52,063 nt of DNA, taken from Myxococcales bacterium. Its GTDB lineage: Bacteria > Myxococcota_A > Polyangia > Palsa-1104. The position numbers were made by a program, and so were the translations under genes. Positions 1 through 11,031 of this stretch are shown one piece after another (position 1 is the first letter of the stretch; each line of letters starts with the position of its first letter). The notes beneath the pieces are model-generated. The model was not told where the DNA came from and searched no databases. It worked only from the letters and a program-made list of their open reading frames with translations. The stretch is from positions 1 to 52,063 of the forward strand of contig JAQBQH010000011.1 in NCBI GenBank assembly GCA_028287105.1, in the 5' to 3' direction.

Positions 1-26
1 CTGCGGTCTTTTTCGGCGAGATTCAT
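1..26 (-). CDS. 5' end of next gene after bioF, possibly bioA (partial)
   Basis: Only eight codons are inside the window, reading MNLAEKDR. The ATG shares bases with the TGA of bioF (an ATGA junction), so the two genes are translationally coupled on the minus strand. DAPA aminotransferases (BioA) often begin with a short stretch ending in D-R-R before a W-H-P motif, and bioA is the enzyme after BioF in biotin synthesis. The identity is therefore an inference from position and eight residues. A bioD or bioC gene, or something unrelated, is equally compatible with so little sequence. Confidence 0.4.
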
Positions 27-1177
27 GGTGCCTCGGGGAAGTGCTCGCGGAGCTCGTCGAGTGCGGCGAGCGCGTGGTCGAGATGGGCTCGGCTGTGGGT
101 GGCCATGAGCGCGAAGCGCAGACGAGAGCTCCCCGGCGGGACCGTCGGCGGCCGGATTCCCTGGGCAAAGACTCCGCGTTCGAGCAAGGCCTCGCATGCG
201 GCCATTGCGCGACGCGGATCGCCGTCGCGAACATGCAGCGGAACGATGTGCGATGGGGAGCCCGGGAGGCCGCGTCTCATATGGAAGTAGCGGCAATTCT
301 CGAGGAGCTGCTGGCGGCGGGTCTGTCCTTGGTCGCTGTCGAGCCATTCGATCGCCGCGTGGGCGGCAGCGACGACCGGAACCGGAAGGGCCGTGGTGAA
401 GATGAAGCTTCGGGCGCGCTGGGTGAGGAGCTCGATCAATGGAGCGCTGCCGGCGACGTAGGCACCGAAGCAGCCGAGTGCCTTTCCCAAGGTGCCGACG
501 CGGAGGTCGACCGCTACGCCGTCGTCGTCGATACCGGCGGCATGAGCTTCGTCGACGATGAGCATCGCCTCCGCGGCGCGCGCCATGGCGGAGAGCGCCG
601 CGAGCGGCGCGCGATCGCCATCCATGCTGAAGAGCGTGTCAGTCAGGATGAGACGACGGCGGCCGCGCTCGGCACGAAGGAGGCGATCGAGGGCGTGCAA
701 GTCGCCGTGCGGGTAGACGACGATGCGCGCCTTCGATAGGCGACATCCGTCGATGAGGCTGGCGTGGTTGAGGGCGTCGGAGAAGACGACGTCCTCCGGG
801 CCTGCGAGCGCGGAGACCGTTCCGAGATTGGCTTGATAACCGGAGTTGAAGAGGAGCGCCGATTCGGTCCCTTTCCAGCGCGCGAGTCGGTCTTCGAGGG
901 CCCGATGAGGCGCGAGGTTTCCCGCAATGAGGCGCGAGGCGCCGGCGCCGAAGCCGTGCTCTGCCATGGAGCGTGCGGCCGCCTCGGTGAGCACAGGTGA
1001 ATTGGCGAGCCCGAGGTAGTTGTTGGATGAGAAGTTGATGACGGGGCGGCCGTCGACTCGGAGCTCGGCGCTTTGCGCGCCGTCGATCTCACGCATTCGT
1101 CGCCGCAGCCCAGTCGCCTCGATGGCGTCGAGCTCCTGGCGGGCAACAGTGTTCCACGTGGAACCATTGTCAACCAT
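23..1177 (-). CDS. bioF: 8-amino-7-oxononanoate synthase
   Basis: This is a PLP-dependent alpha-oxoamine synthase of 384 residues, the usual BioF length. It condenses pimeloyl-thioester with L-alanine to give KAPA, the first committed step of biotin ring assembly in the cytoplasm. Visible family marks are the N-terminal FSSNNYLGL motif, a glycine-rich GFGAGASRLIAG segment, the VDEAHAAG motif whose Asp binds the pyridine nitrogen, and GTLGKALG carrying the Schiff-base lysine. The gene follows rsmG on the same strand after a 55-base gap that holds one parS site; a second parS lies inside codons 5-9. It is followed by an overlapping gene (ATGA), probably another bio gene. Other alpha-oxoamine synthases (Kbl, HemA, Spt) are less likely given length and motifs. 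Confidence 0.93.
   Translation of the reverse strand: MVDNGSTWNTVARQELDAIEATGLRRRMREIDGAQSAELRVDGRPVINFSSNNYLGLANSPVLTEAAARSMAEHGFGAGASRLIAGNLAPHRALEDRLARWKGTESALLFNSGYQANLGTVSALAGPEDVVFSDALNHASLIDGCRLSKARIVVYPHGDLHALDRLLRAERGRRRLILTDTLFSMDGDRAPLAALSAMARAAEAMLIVDEAHAAGIDDDGVAVDLRVGTLGKALGCFGAYVAGSAPLIELLTQRARSFIFTTALPVPVVAAAHAAIEWLDSDQGQTRRQQLLENCRYFHMRRGLPGSPSHIVPLHVRDGDPRRAMAACEALLERGVFAQGIRPPTVPPGSSRLRFALMATHSRAHLDHALAALDELREHFPEAP
1150..1165. promoter_or_regulatory. parS centromere-like site 1 (inside bioF)
   Basis: The core GTTCCACGTGGAAC at 1151-1164 is a perfect 14-bp palindrome matching the chromosomal parS consensus bound by ParB; position 1165 breaks the outer 16-bp symmetry. It lies inside bioF, covering codons 5-9 (GSTWN), so the coding sequence accommodates the site. 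Sites of this class usually sit near the origin, often close to rsmG and parAB. parAB are not in the window. Confidence 0.85.
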
Positions 1178-1199
1178 CGGTCGACCGCCGGTTTACCAT

Positions 1200-1215
1200 T
1201 GTTCCACGTGGAACA
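1200..1215. promoter_or_regulatory. parS centromere-like site 2 (intergenic)
   Basis: TGTTCCACGTGGAACA is a perfect 16-bp palindrome in the gap between the rsmG stop and the bioF start. It is centred exactly 50 bp from the other copy. The match to the parS consensus is complete, so ParB nucleation here is well supported by sequence. Confidence 0.9.
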
Positions 1216-1232
1216 CTAGTCGCGCAAAGCGC

Positions 1233-1853
1233 CTACGTTCGGCGGAATGCCTGAACTCTCCGCGACGCGCCGCCCACCTCGTAGGCAATCGGCGCGAGTC
1301 GCGCGAACCCGCTCGGAACCGTCAGCTCCGGAGCCTCCGCCGTCTGCATCGCGATTACGATCCCGTCCGCGCCGACGAGCTTGACCGCATGCGCGATCCA
1401 CTCCGGCGGATCCCAGGTCGCCCGCGAAACGGCAGCGCCAAAGGTGCGCTCGATCTGCTCGTCGCGCGCATGCAGCGGCTCGAGATTCGGCGCCACCGTT
1501 CGCTTCAGGGTCTGAAGGAAGGCCACTTTCTTCGCGACTCCATCAATGGCGGTCACACGCAGGTGGGGCAGGGCGATCGCCAGTACGGCGCCCGGAAAGC
1601 CGGCACCGGCGCCCACGTCGATGAGCGTGTCGCAATCGCGCACCAGTGGCACCACCGCCAGGCTGTCGAGGAAGTGCAGCTCGACGACGGCTCGCGTCTC
1701 CGTGATCGCCGTGAGGTTGATCTTCCGATTCCAGGTTTGCAAGAGCTCGAGGTAGGTCCGGAGCTTCTGCAACTGGGCGTGGTCGAGCGCGACCCCCAGA
1801 GCCTGAGCCCCGCCAACCAACCGCTGTGATGTTGCCGCGTCCCAGGTCGCCAC
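1233..1853 (-). CDS. rsmG: 16S rRNA (guanine527-N7)-methyltransferase RsmG
   Basis: The 206-residue class I SAM methyltransferase (formerly GidB) methylates G527 of 16S rRNA. The N-terminal signature LLQTWNRKINLTAI, followed by HFLDSL and the SAM loop DVGAGAGFPG, are diagnostic of the family. Loss of this enzyme gives low-level streptomycin resistance in other bacteria. The start used here is GTG; it sits very close to the -10 of the divergent gene, so a slightly later start is possible. rsmG commonly precedes parAB near the origin; here the next genes are biotin genes with parS sites between. Confidence 0.93.
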   Translation of the reverse strand: MATWDAATSQRLVGGAQALGVALDHAQLQKLRTYLELLQTWNRKINLTAITETRAVVELHFLDSLAVVPLVRDCDTLIDVGAGAGFPGAVLAIALPHLRVTAIDGVAKKVAFLQTLKRTVAPNLEPLHARDEQIERTFGAAVSRATWDPPEWIAHAVKLVGADGIVIAMQTAEAPELTVPSGFARLAPIAYEVGGASRRVQAFRRT

Positions 1854-1860
1854 GTATAGT
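1832..1860 (+). promoter_or_regulatory. Promoter of the AmgK-like gene (leaderless type)
   Basis: TTGCCG (1832-1837) and TATAGT (1855-1860) are separated by 17 bases. The -10 ends only 7 bases before the ATG at 1868, so transcription should begin at or within a base or two of the start codon. The promoter lies inside the 5' end of the divergent rsmG. Confidence 0.6.
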
Positions 1861-1867
1861 CCCGCCG

Positions 1868-2920
1868 ATGCCGCATCTTAGCCACGATGACCTGACGCGC
1901 ACCATTTTTCCCGTCGCTGCCGAGCTCACCGGTGGTCGCGCGACGAAGCTCGAAACGCTACCCGGCGGCGCCTCGATCCGCCGCTACCACCGCATCACCA
2001 TCGACGGCGGGAACGCATCCACTCTGGTCGTCATGGAGCTCGGCGACAACCCGCTCAAGTCCGAAGAAGCGGGCAAAGGCGCAGCGCCCACCGAGCTGCC
2101 CTTCATTAACATACAACGCTACCTCGCGCGCGCTGGCGCCTCGGTCCCCGCCATCCACCGGTTCGACGCCGAAGGGGGCTTTCTGTATCTCGAAGATCTC
2201 GGCGACGTCACCTTCGAATCGCGCGTAAGCGACGCCAACGACGACGTTCGCGCCCGCTACTACCGCGCTGCCATCGCTCAGCTCGTGGCCCTCCAGCGCT
2301 ACGCCGCCGAGCACCCCGACAACGACTGCATCGCCTTCTCGCGCGGCTTCGATTACGACCTTTTGAAGTGGGAGCTCGACCACTTTCGCGAGTATGGGCT
2401 AGAGGCGCAGGGCCACCAGCCTTCGCCGTCCGAGCGCGAGGAGCTCGAGCGCATCTTCAAGCGCATCGCCGAAGAGCTCGCCGCCGAACCTCGCGGCTTC
2501 GTGCATCGCGACTACCAGAGCCGTAACTTGATGGTGCAGGACTCGAGCATTGGCCCGCGCCTCCGAATCATCGACTTCCAGGATGCGCTCCTCGGAACGC
2601 GCGCCTACGATCTTGTCGGTCTCCTACGCGATTCGTATGTGGCGCTCTCGCCGTCGCTGCTCGACGGACTGGTCTCGCATTACGTTGCCGAGGCTGGCGC
2701 CGAAGCCGCGAAGTTCGGGCGGCTCTTCGATCTCCAGGTCGTCCAACGAAAGCTCAAGGACGCCGGCCGTTTCGTATTTATCGATCGGGTCAAGAAAAAT
2801 CCCTCGTTCTTAGCACATATCCCCAATAGTCTCGAGTATGTAGCTCGCTCCTTGAGTCGTCTTCCCGAGCTGGAATCTCTGCGCGAAATTCTTGCCCATC
2901 ACCTCGAATGTTTCCGGTAA
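1868..2920 (+). CDS. Aminoglycoside-phosphotransferase-fold kinase, AmgK-like
   Basis: About 350 residues with the APH/choline-kinase fold. The Brenner motif HRDYQSRNLM (H213 to about N220) and the metal-binding IDFQDA (D236) are both present, as is the N-terminal PGGASIRRYHR segment typical of anomeric sugar kinases such as AmgK, which phosphorylates N-acetylmuramate or GlcNAc at C1 in cell-wall recycling. I start it at ATG 1868 because it lies 7 bases from a good -10 hexamer; an in-frame ATG at 1826 would run into the promoter. The partner uridylyltransferase (MurU) is not adjacent; a nucleotidyltransferase sits at 35619-36584. The exact substrate is not shown by sequence. Confidence 0.8.
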   Translation: MPHLSHDDLTRTIFPVAAELTGGRATKLETLPGGASIRRYHRITIDGGNASTLVVMELGDNPLKSEEAGKGAAPTELPFINIQRYLARAGASVPAIHRFDAEGGFLYLEDLGDVTFESRVSDANDDVRARYYRAAIAQLVALQRYAAEHPDNDCIAFSRGFDYDLLKWELDHFREYGLEAQGHQPSPSEREELERIFKRIAEELAAEPRGFVHRDYQSRNLMVQDSSIGPRLRIIDFQDALLGTRAYDLVGLLRDSYVALSPSLLDGLVSHYVAEAGAEAAKFGRLFDLQVVQRKLKDAGRFVFIDRVKKNPSFLAHIPNSLEYVARSLSRLPELESLREILAHHLECFR

Positions 2921-2988
2921 GATTCGGTACTAGAATATTCTTGTTGCGCATGTGATTGAGATTACAAAACATTCCAACGCACGGCCGC

Positions 2989-3018
2989 TTGACTGGACTG
3001 CAACCTCAGAGCTACAAT
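2989..3018 (+). promoter_or_regulatory. Sigma70-type promoter of the Ser/Thr kinase
   Basis: TTGACT (2989-2994) and TACAAT (3013-3018) have an 18-base spacer. The -10 ends 12 bases before the preferred ATG at 3031, giving a predicted leader of only about five bases with no Shine-Dalgarno sequence. Confidence 0.6.
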
Positions 3019-3030
3019 GAGTCGTTCAAC

Positions 3031-5139
<2,109 letters not shown>

Positions 5140-5192
5140 TAGCGTTTTACCCCTTTCCGATCTAAGCTTTACCTCCCTTTTCAGGTGGGAGC

Positions 5193-7673
5193 GTGGCCAA
5201 GCAGAGCCTTCTTCTCGTGGACGGCGACACCAAGAGTCTGCGCGTCCTCGAAGTCAGCCTGAAGAAGGCCGGGTTCAACGTCACGACTGCGGTCAATGGC
5301 GCTGACGCGCTGGCCAAGGTCGAGACTTCGGCGCCGGATCTGATCATCTCCGACACCAAGATGCCGGAGATGGACGGCTTCGAATTGGTCGAGCGCCTCA
5401 AGCAGAACACCGACTGGGCGCAGATCCCGTTCATCTTCCTCACCAGCCAATCGGACGTCGAAGACAAGATTCGCGGCCTCGAGCTGGGCGTCGAGGACTA
5501 CCTCACCAAACCGATCTACATCAAAGAGATCGTCACGCGCGTGAAGATCCTGCTGCAGAAAAAGCAGCGGGTCGCCCTCGAGGAGGGCAAGCGCGAATCG
5601 CGCACGAAGTTCACCGGACAGCTCGCCGACATGGCGGTGGTGGATCTCATCCAGACGATCGAGATCAGCCGGAAGTCCGGTGTCATTCACTTCGTCCATC
5701 CGGATGCGAAGCGCGGGGCGATCTATTTCCGCAACGGCAAGGTCATCGATGCGGAGCTGGGCCGCCTCGGTGGCGAGGACGCTGTCTATCGTCTGCTCGT
5801 CTGGAGCGAGGGCGAGTTCGAGGTCGAGTTCAAGAACGTCCGACGCAAGGACGTGATCGAGCTGTCGTCGCAAGGCCTGTTGATGGAAGGCATGCGGCGC
5901 GTCGACGAGTGGGGGCGGTTGTGCGAGCAATTGCCGCCGCTCGAGACGGTATTCGAAGTCGACTATCGCGAGCTGGCCGAGCGGCTGGCGGAGATTCCCG
6001 ACGAGATCAACGGGATCCTGCGGCTGTTCGACGGGCGGCGCTCGTTGATGCAGGTCGTCGATGACTGCGACTTCGCCGACCTCGAGGCGCTCAACGTCGT
6101 CTCCAAGCTCTACTTCGAAGGGCTGATCTACGACGCCACGACGGGCAGCGCGCCGTCGGAGGGCGAGGCCGATCAGCCGGATCTCGAGGGTTGGCTGCAG
6201 GAGCCGACCGCGATGCCCGAGCCGGGCCAAGCAGCGCCGATGGTCGATCATGTGGCGGAGACGGCGACGCCGGTCGCGGCCGAAGAGCCGCCCGCCGTCG
6301 AGGCCGAGAAGCGCGACGCCCCCGACGGGTGGGGCGGTACGTTCGAAGAGCCGGCTTCGGTGTCGGCGCCGTCCGAGTCACCGTCGGCGCCGACGTCAGC
6401 CGCCGCGTCTTCATCGGCGTCGCACGGGGCCGCGAATGGGGCGTCGCCGTCGAGCGTGGAACCTCCGACGCTGACGCCCGATGCGCTGCTGGCGGAGGCG
6501 GCGCGCCTGGAAGAAGAGCTCGCAGCCGATATGGCCGTCGAGCCGCGCACGTCGGAGAAGCCGGCGCCGGTGAATGAGGGCGTGGTGCTTCCATTCCCGA
6601 CGGCGCAAGAGCCGCAGCGTCTGGCGCGCGTCACGCTGCGCAAGATGCCGCGCATGCCGCTGCCCCATTCACCGAACGACACGCTGCAGCCGGTGGCGGG
6701 CGAGACCGCAACCGCACACACGCCCGAGCCGGAGGTGGACGACGCGCCGGCGGTGGTGCTGTCCGACGATCTCGAGGCCGAGCGGCCTGTGGCTGCCGAT
6801 GCGATCAACGAATTCGATGATCCGTCGGCGACGCCGCTGCCGTCGCCGATGCCGCCGCCGTTCGACGGTAACCCGTCAATCCTGCTTCCGAGCGGATCGC
6901 TCGAGGTGCGCGCGCCGTCGACGCCCGCGACCGTCGAGGATGACGACTACGACGAGGAGATGCCGTCGCGTCGCGGGCTCCTGATATTCGGCGGCGCGCT
7001 CGCCATCGCCGCCGTCGGTGGCGTGGTGCTCATGCTCGGGATCAACGGTAAAAAGCCGATCGACACGACGCAGAAGAGCAATCCGGTTCCGGCGATCGCG
7101 GCGGCGGCGGACCTCGCCGCTGCGCCTGCGGCACAGGTGGCCAAGAGCCCGCCGATAAAGGTCGACGAGCCGAAGCCGGCCGTCGCCGCGACGACGCCGC
7201 CGCCAGCGACGACTCCGCCGCCAACGACGACGCCGCCGCCAACGACGACGCCGCCGCCAACGACCACACCGCCGACGACGACGCCAATCGTCACGGTGAA
7301 GCCGGTCAGCGACGACCAGGAATATGCGGCGCTGCTCGCAGAGGGGCGCGCGCTCTACAAGAAGGGCCAGGCGAAGAAGGCGATGGTGCCGCTCGAGAAG
7401 GCCGTGTCGCTCAAGGCCGACGGCGACGAGGCGCTCGTGGTGCTTGCCAATTGCCACCTCGATCGCGGCAACATGGACAAGGCGGTCGCGGCGGCGCAGC
7501 TCGCGGTCGCAGCCAACGCCCAGAATGCCGACGCCTACCTCGTCATCGGCGCCGTGCAGCAGCAGAAGGGGCACAACCCCGAGGCGCGCACCGCGTACGA
7601 GAAATATTTGAAGCTGTCGCCGAAGGGCGAATTCGCAGGCGAGATTCGCTCCATCCTCGCCTCGCTGCACTAG
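5193..7673 (+). CDS. Response regulator receiver-DUF4388-TPR membrane protein
   Basis: The 826-residue multi-domain protein begins with a receiver domain (1-120; acidic D10 and D12, phosphoacceptor D54 in [10 protein letters not shown], conserved lysine in YLTKP). A DUF4388/PATAN domain follows (about 125-235, [23 protein letters not shown]...). After a helical segment and a long low-complexity acidic linker comes one membrane helix near 590-612, a PPPTTT repeat spacer, and C-terminal TPRs. So the receiver is cytoplasmic and the TPRs are probably periplasmic. GTG start with AGGTGGGA six bases upstream. It is 53 bases from the kinase and 3 bases from tsaD, so it may head the tsaD-rsmA-mutM operon. 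No DNA-binding output domain is visible. Confidence 0.85.
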   Translation: MAKQSLLLVDGDTKSLRVLEVSLKKAGFNVTTAVNGADALAKVETSAPDLIISDTKMPEMDGFELVERLKQNTDWAQIPFIFLTSQSDVEDKIRGLELGVEDYLTKPIYIKEIVTRVKILLQKKQRVALEEGKRESRTKFTGQLADMAVVDLIQTIEISRKSGVIHFVHPDAKRGAIYFRNGKVIDAELGRLGGEDAVYRLLVWSEGEFEVEFKNVRRKDVIELSSQGLLMEGMRRVDEWGRLCEQLPPLETVFEVDYRELAERLAEIPDEINGILRLFDGRRSLMQVVDDCDFADLEALNVVSKLYFEGLIYDATTGSAPSEGEADQPDLEGWLQEPTAMPEPGQAAPMVDHVAETATPVAAEEPPAVEAEKRDAPDGWGGTFEEPASVSAPSESPSAPTSAAASSSASHGAANGASPSSVEPPTLTPDALLAEAARLEEELAADMAVEPRTSEKPAPVNEGVVLPFPTAQEPQRLARVTLRKMPRMPLPHSPNDTLQPVAGETATAHTPEPEVDDAPAVVLSDDLEAERPVAADAINEFDDPSATPLPSPMPPPFDGNPSILLPSGSLEVRAPSTPATVEDDDYDEEMPSRRGLLIFGGALAIAAVGGVVLMLGINGKKPIDTTQKSNPVPAIAAAADLAAAPAAQVAKSPPIKVDEPKPAVAATTPPPATTPPPTTTPPPTTTPPPTTTPPTTTPIVTVKPVSDDQEYAALLAEGRALYKKGQAKKAMVPLEKAVSLKADGDEALVVLANCHLDRGNMDKAVAAAQLAVAANAQNADAYLVIGAVQQQKGHNPEARTAYEKYLKLSPKGEFAGEIRSILASLH
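7191..7287 (+). repeat. In-frame 18-bp tandem repeat coding PPPTTT
   Basis: About three to four near-identical 18-base units encode a Pro-Pro-Pro-Thr-Thr-Thr spacer between the membrane helix and the TPRs of the response-regulator protein. It is probably an extended wall-spanning linker and a likely site of length variation. Confidence 0.75.
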
Positions 7674-7676
7674 ACG

Positions 7677-8678
7677 ATGCTCGTCCTCGGCCTCGAGTCG
7701 TCGTGCGACGAAACGGCGGCTGCGCTCGTCGAAGACGGTGTGCGCGTGCGCGGCGATGCGGTCGCGTCGCAGGTGGCGGTACATCGCGAATGGGGCGGCG
7801 TGGTGCCCGAGATCGCGTCGCGCCATCACGTGACCAACTTGATTCCGGTGCTGGAAACGGCGCTGAAGGAGTCGGGTGCGACGCTCGCCGACGTCGACGG
7901 CCTCGCCGTGACGCGCGGGCCGGGGCTCGTCGGTGCGCTGCTCGTGGGCGTGCAGGCCGCAAAGGCGATCGCGTGGGCGCGCGGCCTTCCGCTCGTCGGA
8001 GTGAACCACCTCGAGGGACATCTGTCGGCGGTGTGGCTCGATGGCGACCGCGGTCCTGCGTTTCCGCATCTGGCGCTGCTAGTATCGGGTGGTCACTCGG
8101 AGCTGGTGATCGCGCGCGACCACGGCGTCTACGAGCTGCTCGGTGCCACCCGCGACGACGCCGCTGGCGAAGCGTTCGACAAGGTCGGTAAGATGCTCGG
8201 CCTCGGCTACCCGGCCGGGCCGGTCGTGGATCAGCTGGCAGCGACGGGAGATCCGAACGCGGTCAAGCTGCCGCGCGCGATGCGCGGGCGCGGGCTCGAC
8301 TTCAGCTTCAGCGGCATGAAGACGGCGATGCAGACGCTGCTGCAACGCGACGGCGTGCCGGTGGGTCAGGCGCTCGCCGATCTGTGCGCGAGCTTTCAGG
8401 CGGCGATCGTCGACCAGCTCGTGCGCAAGACGCGACTCGCGCTGGAGGAGCAGGGGCTCACGCAGCTACAGGTCGCCGGCGGCGTGGCGGCGAATCGCGG
8501 GCTGCGCGCGGCGCTGGCAGAGCTGACCCGGGAGCTCGGCGTCGACCTCTTCATTCCGTCGCCGAAGCGCTGCACCGACAACGCCGCCATGATCGCGGCC
8601 GCCGGATACTGGCGCCTCCAGCGGGGCGAGCGCGCCGACCTCATGCTCAACGCCACCGCCTCGCTGCCGCTCGCATGA
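7677..8678 (+). CDS. tsaD: tRNA threonylcarbamoyladenosine transferase TsaD
   Basis: TsaD (Kae1/Gcp) transfers the threonylcarbamoyl group to A37 of ANN-decoding tRNAs, working with TsaB/E. The 333-residue length is normal. N-terminal GLESSCDETAAALV, the metal-binding HLEGH motif, LVSGGHSELV and C-terminal SPKRCTDNAAMIA are all hallmarks of the family. The ATG is 3 bases after the upstream stop and rsmA follows after 7 bases, so this is an operon gene. Confidence 0.96.
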   Translation: MLVLGLESSCDETAAALVEDGVRVRGDAVASQVAVHREWGGVVPEIASRHHVTNLIPVLETALKESGATLADVDGLAVTRGPGLVGALLVGVQAAKAIAWARGLPLVGVNHLEGHLSAVWLDGDRGPAFPHLALLVSGGHSELVIARDHGVYELLGATRDDAAGEAFDKVGKMLGLGYPAGPVVDQLAATGDPNAVKLPRAMRGRGLDFSFSGMKTAMQTLLQRDGVPVGQALADLCASFQAAIVDQLVRKTRLALEEQGLTQLQVAGGVAANRGLRAALAELTRELGVDLFIPSPKRCTDNAAMIAAAGYWRLQRGERADLMLNATASLPLA

Positions 8679-8685
8679 GCGCCCG

Positions 8686-9522
8686 ATGAGCGAGCTACCG
8701 ACCGCGCGCGCGCTGCTTGCCAAATACGAGCTGCGTGCCAAGAAGAGCTGGGGACAGAACTTCCTCGTCGACGAACGCGCCTACCGCGAGATCGTTCACG
8801 CCTGCGCCATCGGGGACGGCGATTGGGTGGTCGAGATCGGCGCCGGCCTCGGCACGCTGACGGCGCGCCTCGGGCAGGTGGCCGCGCACGTGGTGGCGAT
8901 CGAGCGAGAGCGCGACATGATCGACATCCTGAAGAAGGAGCTCGGCGAGCATCCACGCATCGAGATCGTCGAGGCCAACGCGCTCACGTTCGAGTATCCG
9001 TCGGTGGCGGAGCGCGCGGGCCGACTGCCGGTGGTGGTCGGCAATCTGCCCTATCAGATCGCCTCGCCGATCTTGTTCCGGCTGCTCGACGCGCGGCGCA
9101 GCATCGCGCGCATCGTCGTCATGTTGCAAAAGGAGATGGCCGATCGCATCGTGGCGCAGCCGGGCACCAAGGAATACGGCGCGCTCTCGGTGATGGTGCG
9201 CTACTACGGCGAGCCGAAGCTCGTCTGCCGGGTGCGCGCCGGCGGCTTCGTCCCGGCGCCGCGAGTCGATTCGGCGGTGCTGAAGATCGTCCCCTACGAA
9301 GGTGGCGCCACGCGCGTCGCCGTCGATGACGCGCGCTTCTCGAAGGTGGTGCACGCCGCGTTCAATCAGCGCCGCAAGACCTTGCGCAACGCGCTGTCGG
9401 CCGTCTTCGAGATGGCCGCGGTCGATCGCGCGCTCGGCGCCGCCGAGATCGACGGTATGCGGCGCGGCGAGACCTTGAGCGTCGAGGAGTTCGCGCGCGT
9501 CACCGAGGGCATCGGTGCCTGA
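8686..9522 (+). CDS. rsmA: 16S rRNA dimethyladenosine transferase RsmA (KsgA)
   Basis: RsmA dimethylates A1518 and A1519 in helix 45 of 16S rRNA during late 30S assembly. The 278-residue protein shows KKSWGQNFLVD, the SAM loop EIGAGLGTLT, the catalytic NLPY motif (NLPYQIASPILF) and the C-terminal RRKTLRNAL helix. It sits between tsaD and mutM, overlapping the mutM start by 8 bases, so it is translated from a housekeeping operon. Confidence 0.95.
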   Translation: MSELPTARALLAKYELRAKKSWGQNFLVDERAYREIVHACAIGDGDWVVEIGAGLGTLTARLGQVAAHVVAIERERDMIDILKKELGEHPRIEIVEANALTFEYPSVAERAGRLPVVVGNLPYQIASPILFRLLDARRSIARIVVMLQKEMADRIVAQPGTKEYGALSVMVRYYGEPKLVCRVRAGGFVPAPRVDSAVLKIVPYEGGATRVAVDDARFSKVVHAAFNQRRKTLRNALSAVFEMAAVDRALGAAEIDGMRRGETLSVEEFARVTEGIGA

Positions 9523-10336
9523 GCTGCCCGAGGTCGAGATGGTGGTGCGGACGCTGCGGCCGCGCCTCGTCGGACAGAACATCACGGCGGTGGAGACGAG
9601 CGGGCTGGCGCTGCGACGGCCCATCGACCTGAAGATGCTGAAGCGCGCCTGCGTCGGTGCGCGCGTCGACGCCGTGCGACGCATCGGCAAATATTGGCTC
9701 ATCGATCTGTCGACGGAGCACGTGCTGCTCGGACATCTCGGCATGACCGGACGCCTCGTCTTCGCCGACGCCGACGCGCCGCGAGCAGCACACACGCACG
9801 CCGTCTTCCGGCTCGCTCGCGGAGACGAGCTGCGCTACGTCGATCCGCGTCGCTTCGGCGTCTTGCGTGCCTACGCCGCCGCCGATGCCGCGCAATCAGC
9901 CGAGCTGGCGGTGCTCGGCGTCGATCCGCTCGAGCGTGGCTTCACCGTGCGCTATTTCGCCGATTCGCTCGCCGCCTCCAGGCGCGACATCAAGGCCTTC
10001 CTGATGGACCAGTCGCGGGTGGCCGGGCTGGGCAACATCTATGTGTGCGAAGCGCTGTTTCGCGCCGGCATCGCTCCGACGCGGCGCAGCGACCGCGTCG
10101 CCAAGAAAGCCGAAGCGCTGCATGCCGCGGTCGTCACAGTGCTCAAAGAGAGCATCGAGAACCGTGGCACCAGCTTCAGCGACTACGTCGACGCGGACGG
10201 TCAAAGCGGCGGAAACCAGCGCTCCCTCTGGGTCTACGGCCGCGAAGACGACCCCTGCCGGCGCTGCGCCGGCCGTATCAAGCGTCGCGTACAGGCCGGA
10301 CGTTCCACGTTTTTCTGCCCTCGCTGTCAAAAGTAG
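9515..10336 (+). CDS. mutM: Formamidopyrimidine-DNA glycosylase (Fpg/MutM)
   Basis: The bifunctional glycosylase/AP-lyase excises 8-oxoguanine and FaPy lesions. The GTG start gives MPELPEVE, leaving the catalytic N-terminal proline after Met removal, which fixes the start. The protein is 273 residues, ends in a zinc finger (CRRCAGRI...FFCPRCQK) and carries the helix-two-turn-helix region with AGLGNIYVCEALF. It overlaps rsmA by 8 bases and ends the operon; a 98-base gap precedes the sigma factor gene. Confidence 0.95.
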   Translation: MPELPEVEMVVRTLRPRLVGQNITAVETSGLALRRPIDLKMLKRACVGARVDAVRRIGKYWLIDLSTEHVLLGHLGMTGRLVFADADAPRAAHTHAVFRLARGDELRYVDPRRFGVLRAYAAADAAQSAELAVLGVDPLERGFTVRYFADSLAASRRDIKAFLMDQSRVAGLGNIYVCEALFRAGIAPTRRSDRVAKKAEALHAAVVTVLKESIENRGTSFSDYVDADGQSGGNQRSLWVYGREDDPCRRCAGRIKRRVQAGRSTFFCPRCQK

Positions 10337-10434
10337 AGACCGAAACTGGGGGGTCCTGCGTAGATTGCTACGTGCCCTCGCTTCAGTTACGATCCGGCGA
10401 GAGATTCTGGCGACGGGCGCCGCGAGGGGAGTTG

Positions 10435-11031
10435 GTGCGGGACGACTCGGACGAGTCGCTGATGTTTCGATATCGCGACGGCGACGTCCGCGCCTTCGAG
10501 CTATTGGTCACCCGCCATCGGAAGCCCGTGTTCAACTTCATCCTGCGCTTCGTGCGCGATACGGCGCAGGCGGAGGATGTCACGCAAGAGACGTTTCTCA
10601 GGCTGATCAAAGGCGCGGACGCTTACGAGCGACAGGCCAAATTTACCACCTGGTTGTATACGATCGCACGCAACCTCTGCGTGGACGCGGCGCGGCGCGG
10701 CAAGCATCGCAAGGCGGCTTCGCTCGATGCGCCGGTGGACGAGGAGGGCAGTGTCTCGTTGCTCGACCTCGTCCCCGATGGTGGTGCGGCAGTGGATCGA
10801 CAAGTGCAGAGTCGAGAATTGGCAGTGCGGCTGCGGCAGGCGATCGAAGCGCTCCCAGACGAGCAGCGCGAAATTTTCTTGTTGCGTGAAGTGGCCGACC
10901 TGCAGTTCAACGAGATCGCGGCCGTGGTCGGCTGCCCGGAAAATACGGTGAAGAGTCGGATGCGCTACGCGCTCGAGAAGCTGCGCGAGGCGCTCGAGGA
11001 ATATCGGGACCTGGCCAGGGCAGTTCAATGA
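10435..11031 (+). CDS. ECF RNA polymerase sigma factor (sigma70 family, RpoE-like)
   Basis: About 198 residues with sigma region 2 (MFRYRDGDVRAFELLVTRHRK, DVTQETFLRL, FTTWLYTIARNLCVD) and region 4 (ALPDEQREIFLLREVADLQFNEIA followed by a helix-turn-helix NTVKSRMRYALEKLRE). I chose GTG 10435, preceded by GAGGGGAG; the open frame continues upstream into mutM but that part is not conserved sigma sequence. The stop overlaps the ATG of the next gene (ATGA), which encodes a zinc-finger anti-sigma factor, so the two form the usual regulatory pair. Confidence 0.92.
   Translation: MRDDSDESLMFRYRDGDVRAFELLVTRHRKPVFNFILRFVRDTAQAEDVTQETFLRLIKGADAYERQAKFTTWLYTIARNLCVDAARRGKHRKAASLDAPVDEEGSVSLLDLVPDGGAAVDRQVQSRELAVRLRQAIEALPDEQREIFLLREVADLQFNEIAAVVGCPENTVKSRMRYALEKLREALEEYRDLARAVQ

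Noticed and set aside
7191-7287. Tandem repeat considered as a CRISPR-like or regulatory repeat
   Set aside because: Units are contiguous, in frame and encode PPPTTT; there are no spacers.
9694-10434. In-frame upstream extension of the ECF sigma factor into mutM
   Set aside because: The extension is Arg-rich shadow sequence from another frame of mutM; region 2 of the sigma factor starts after GTG 10435.
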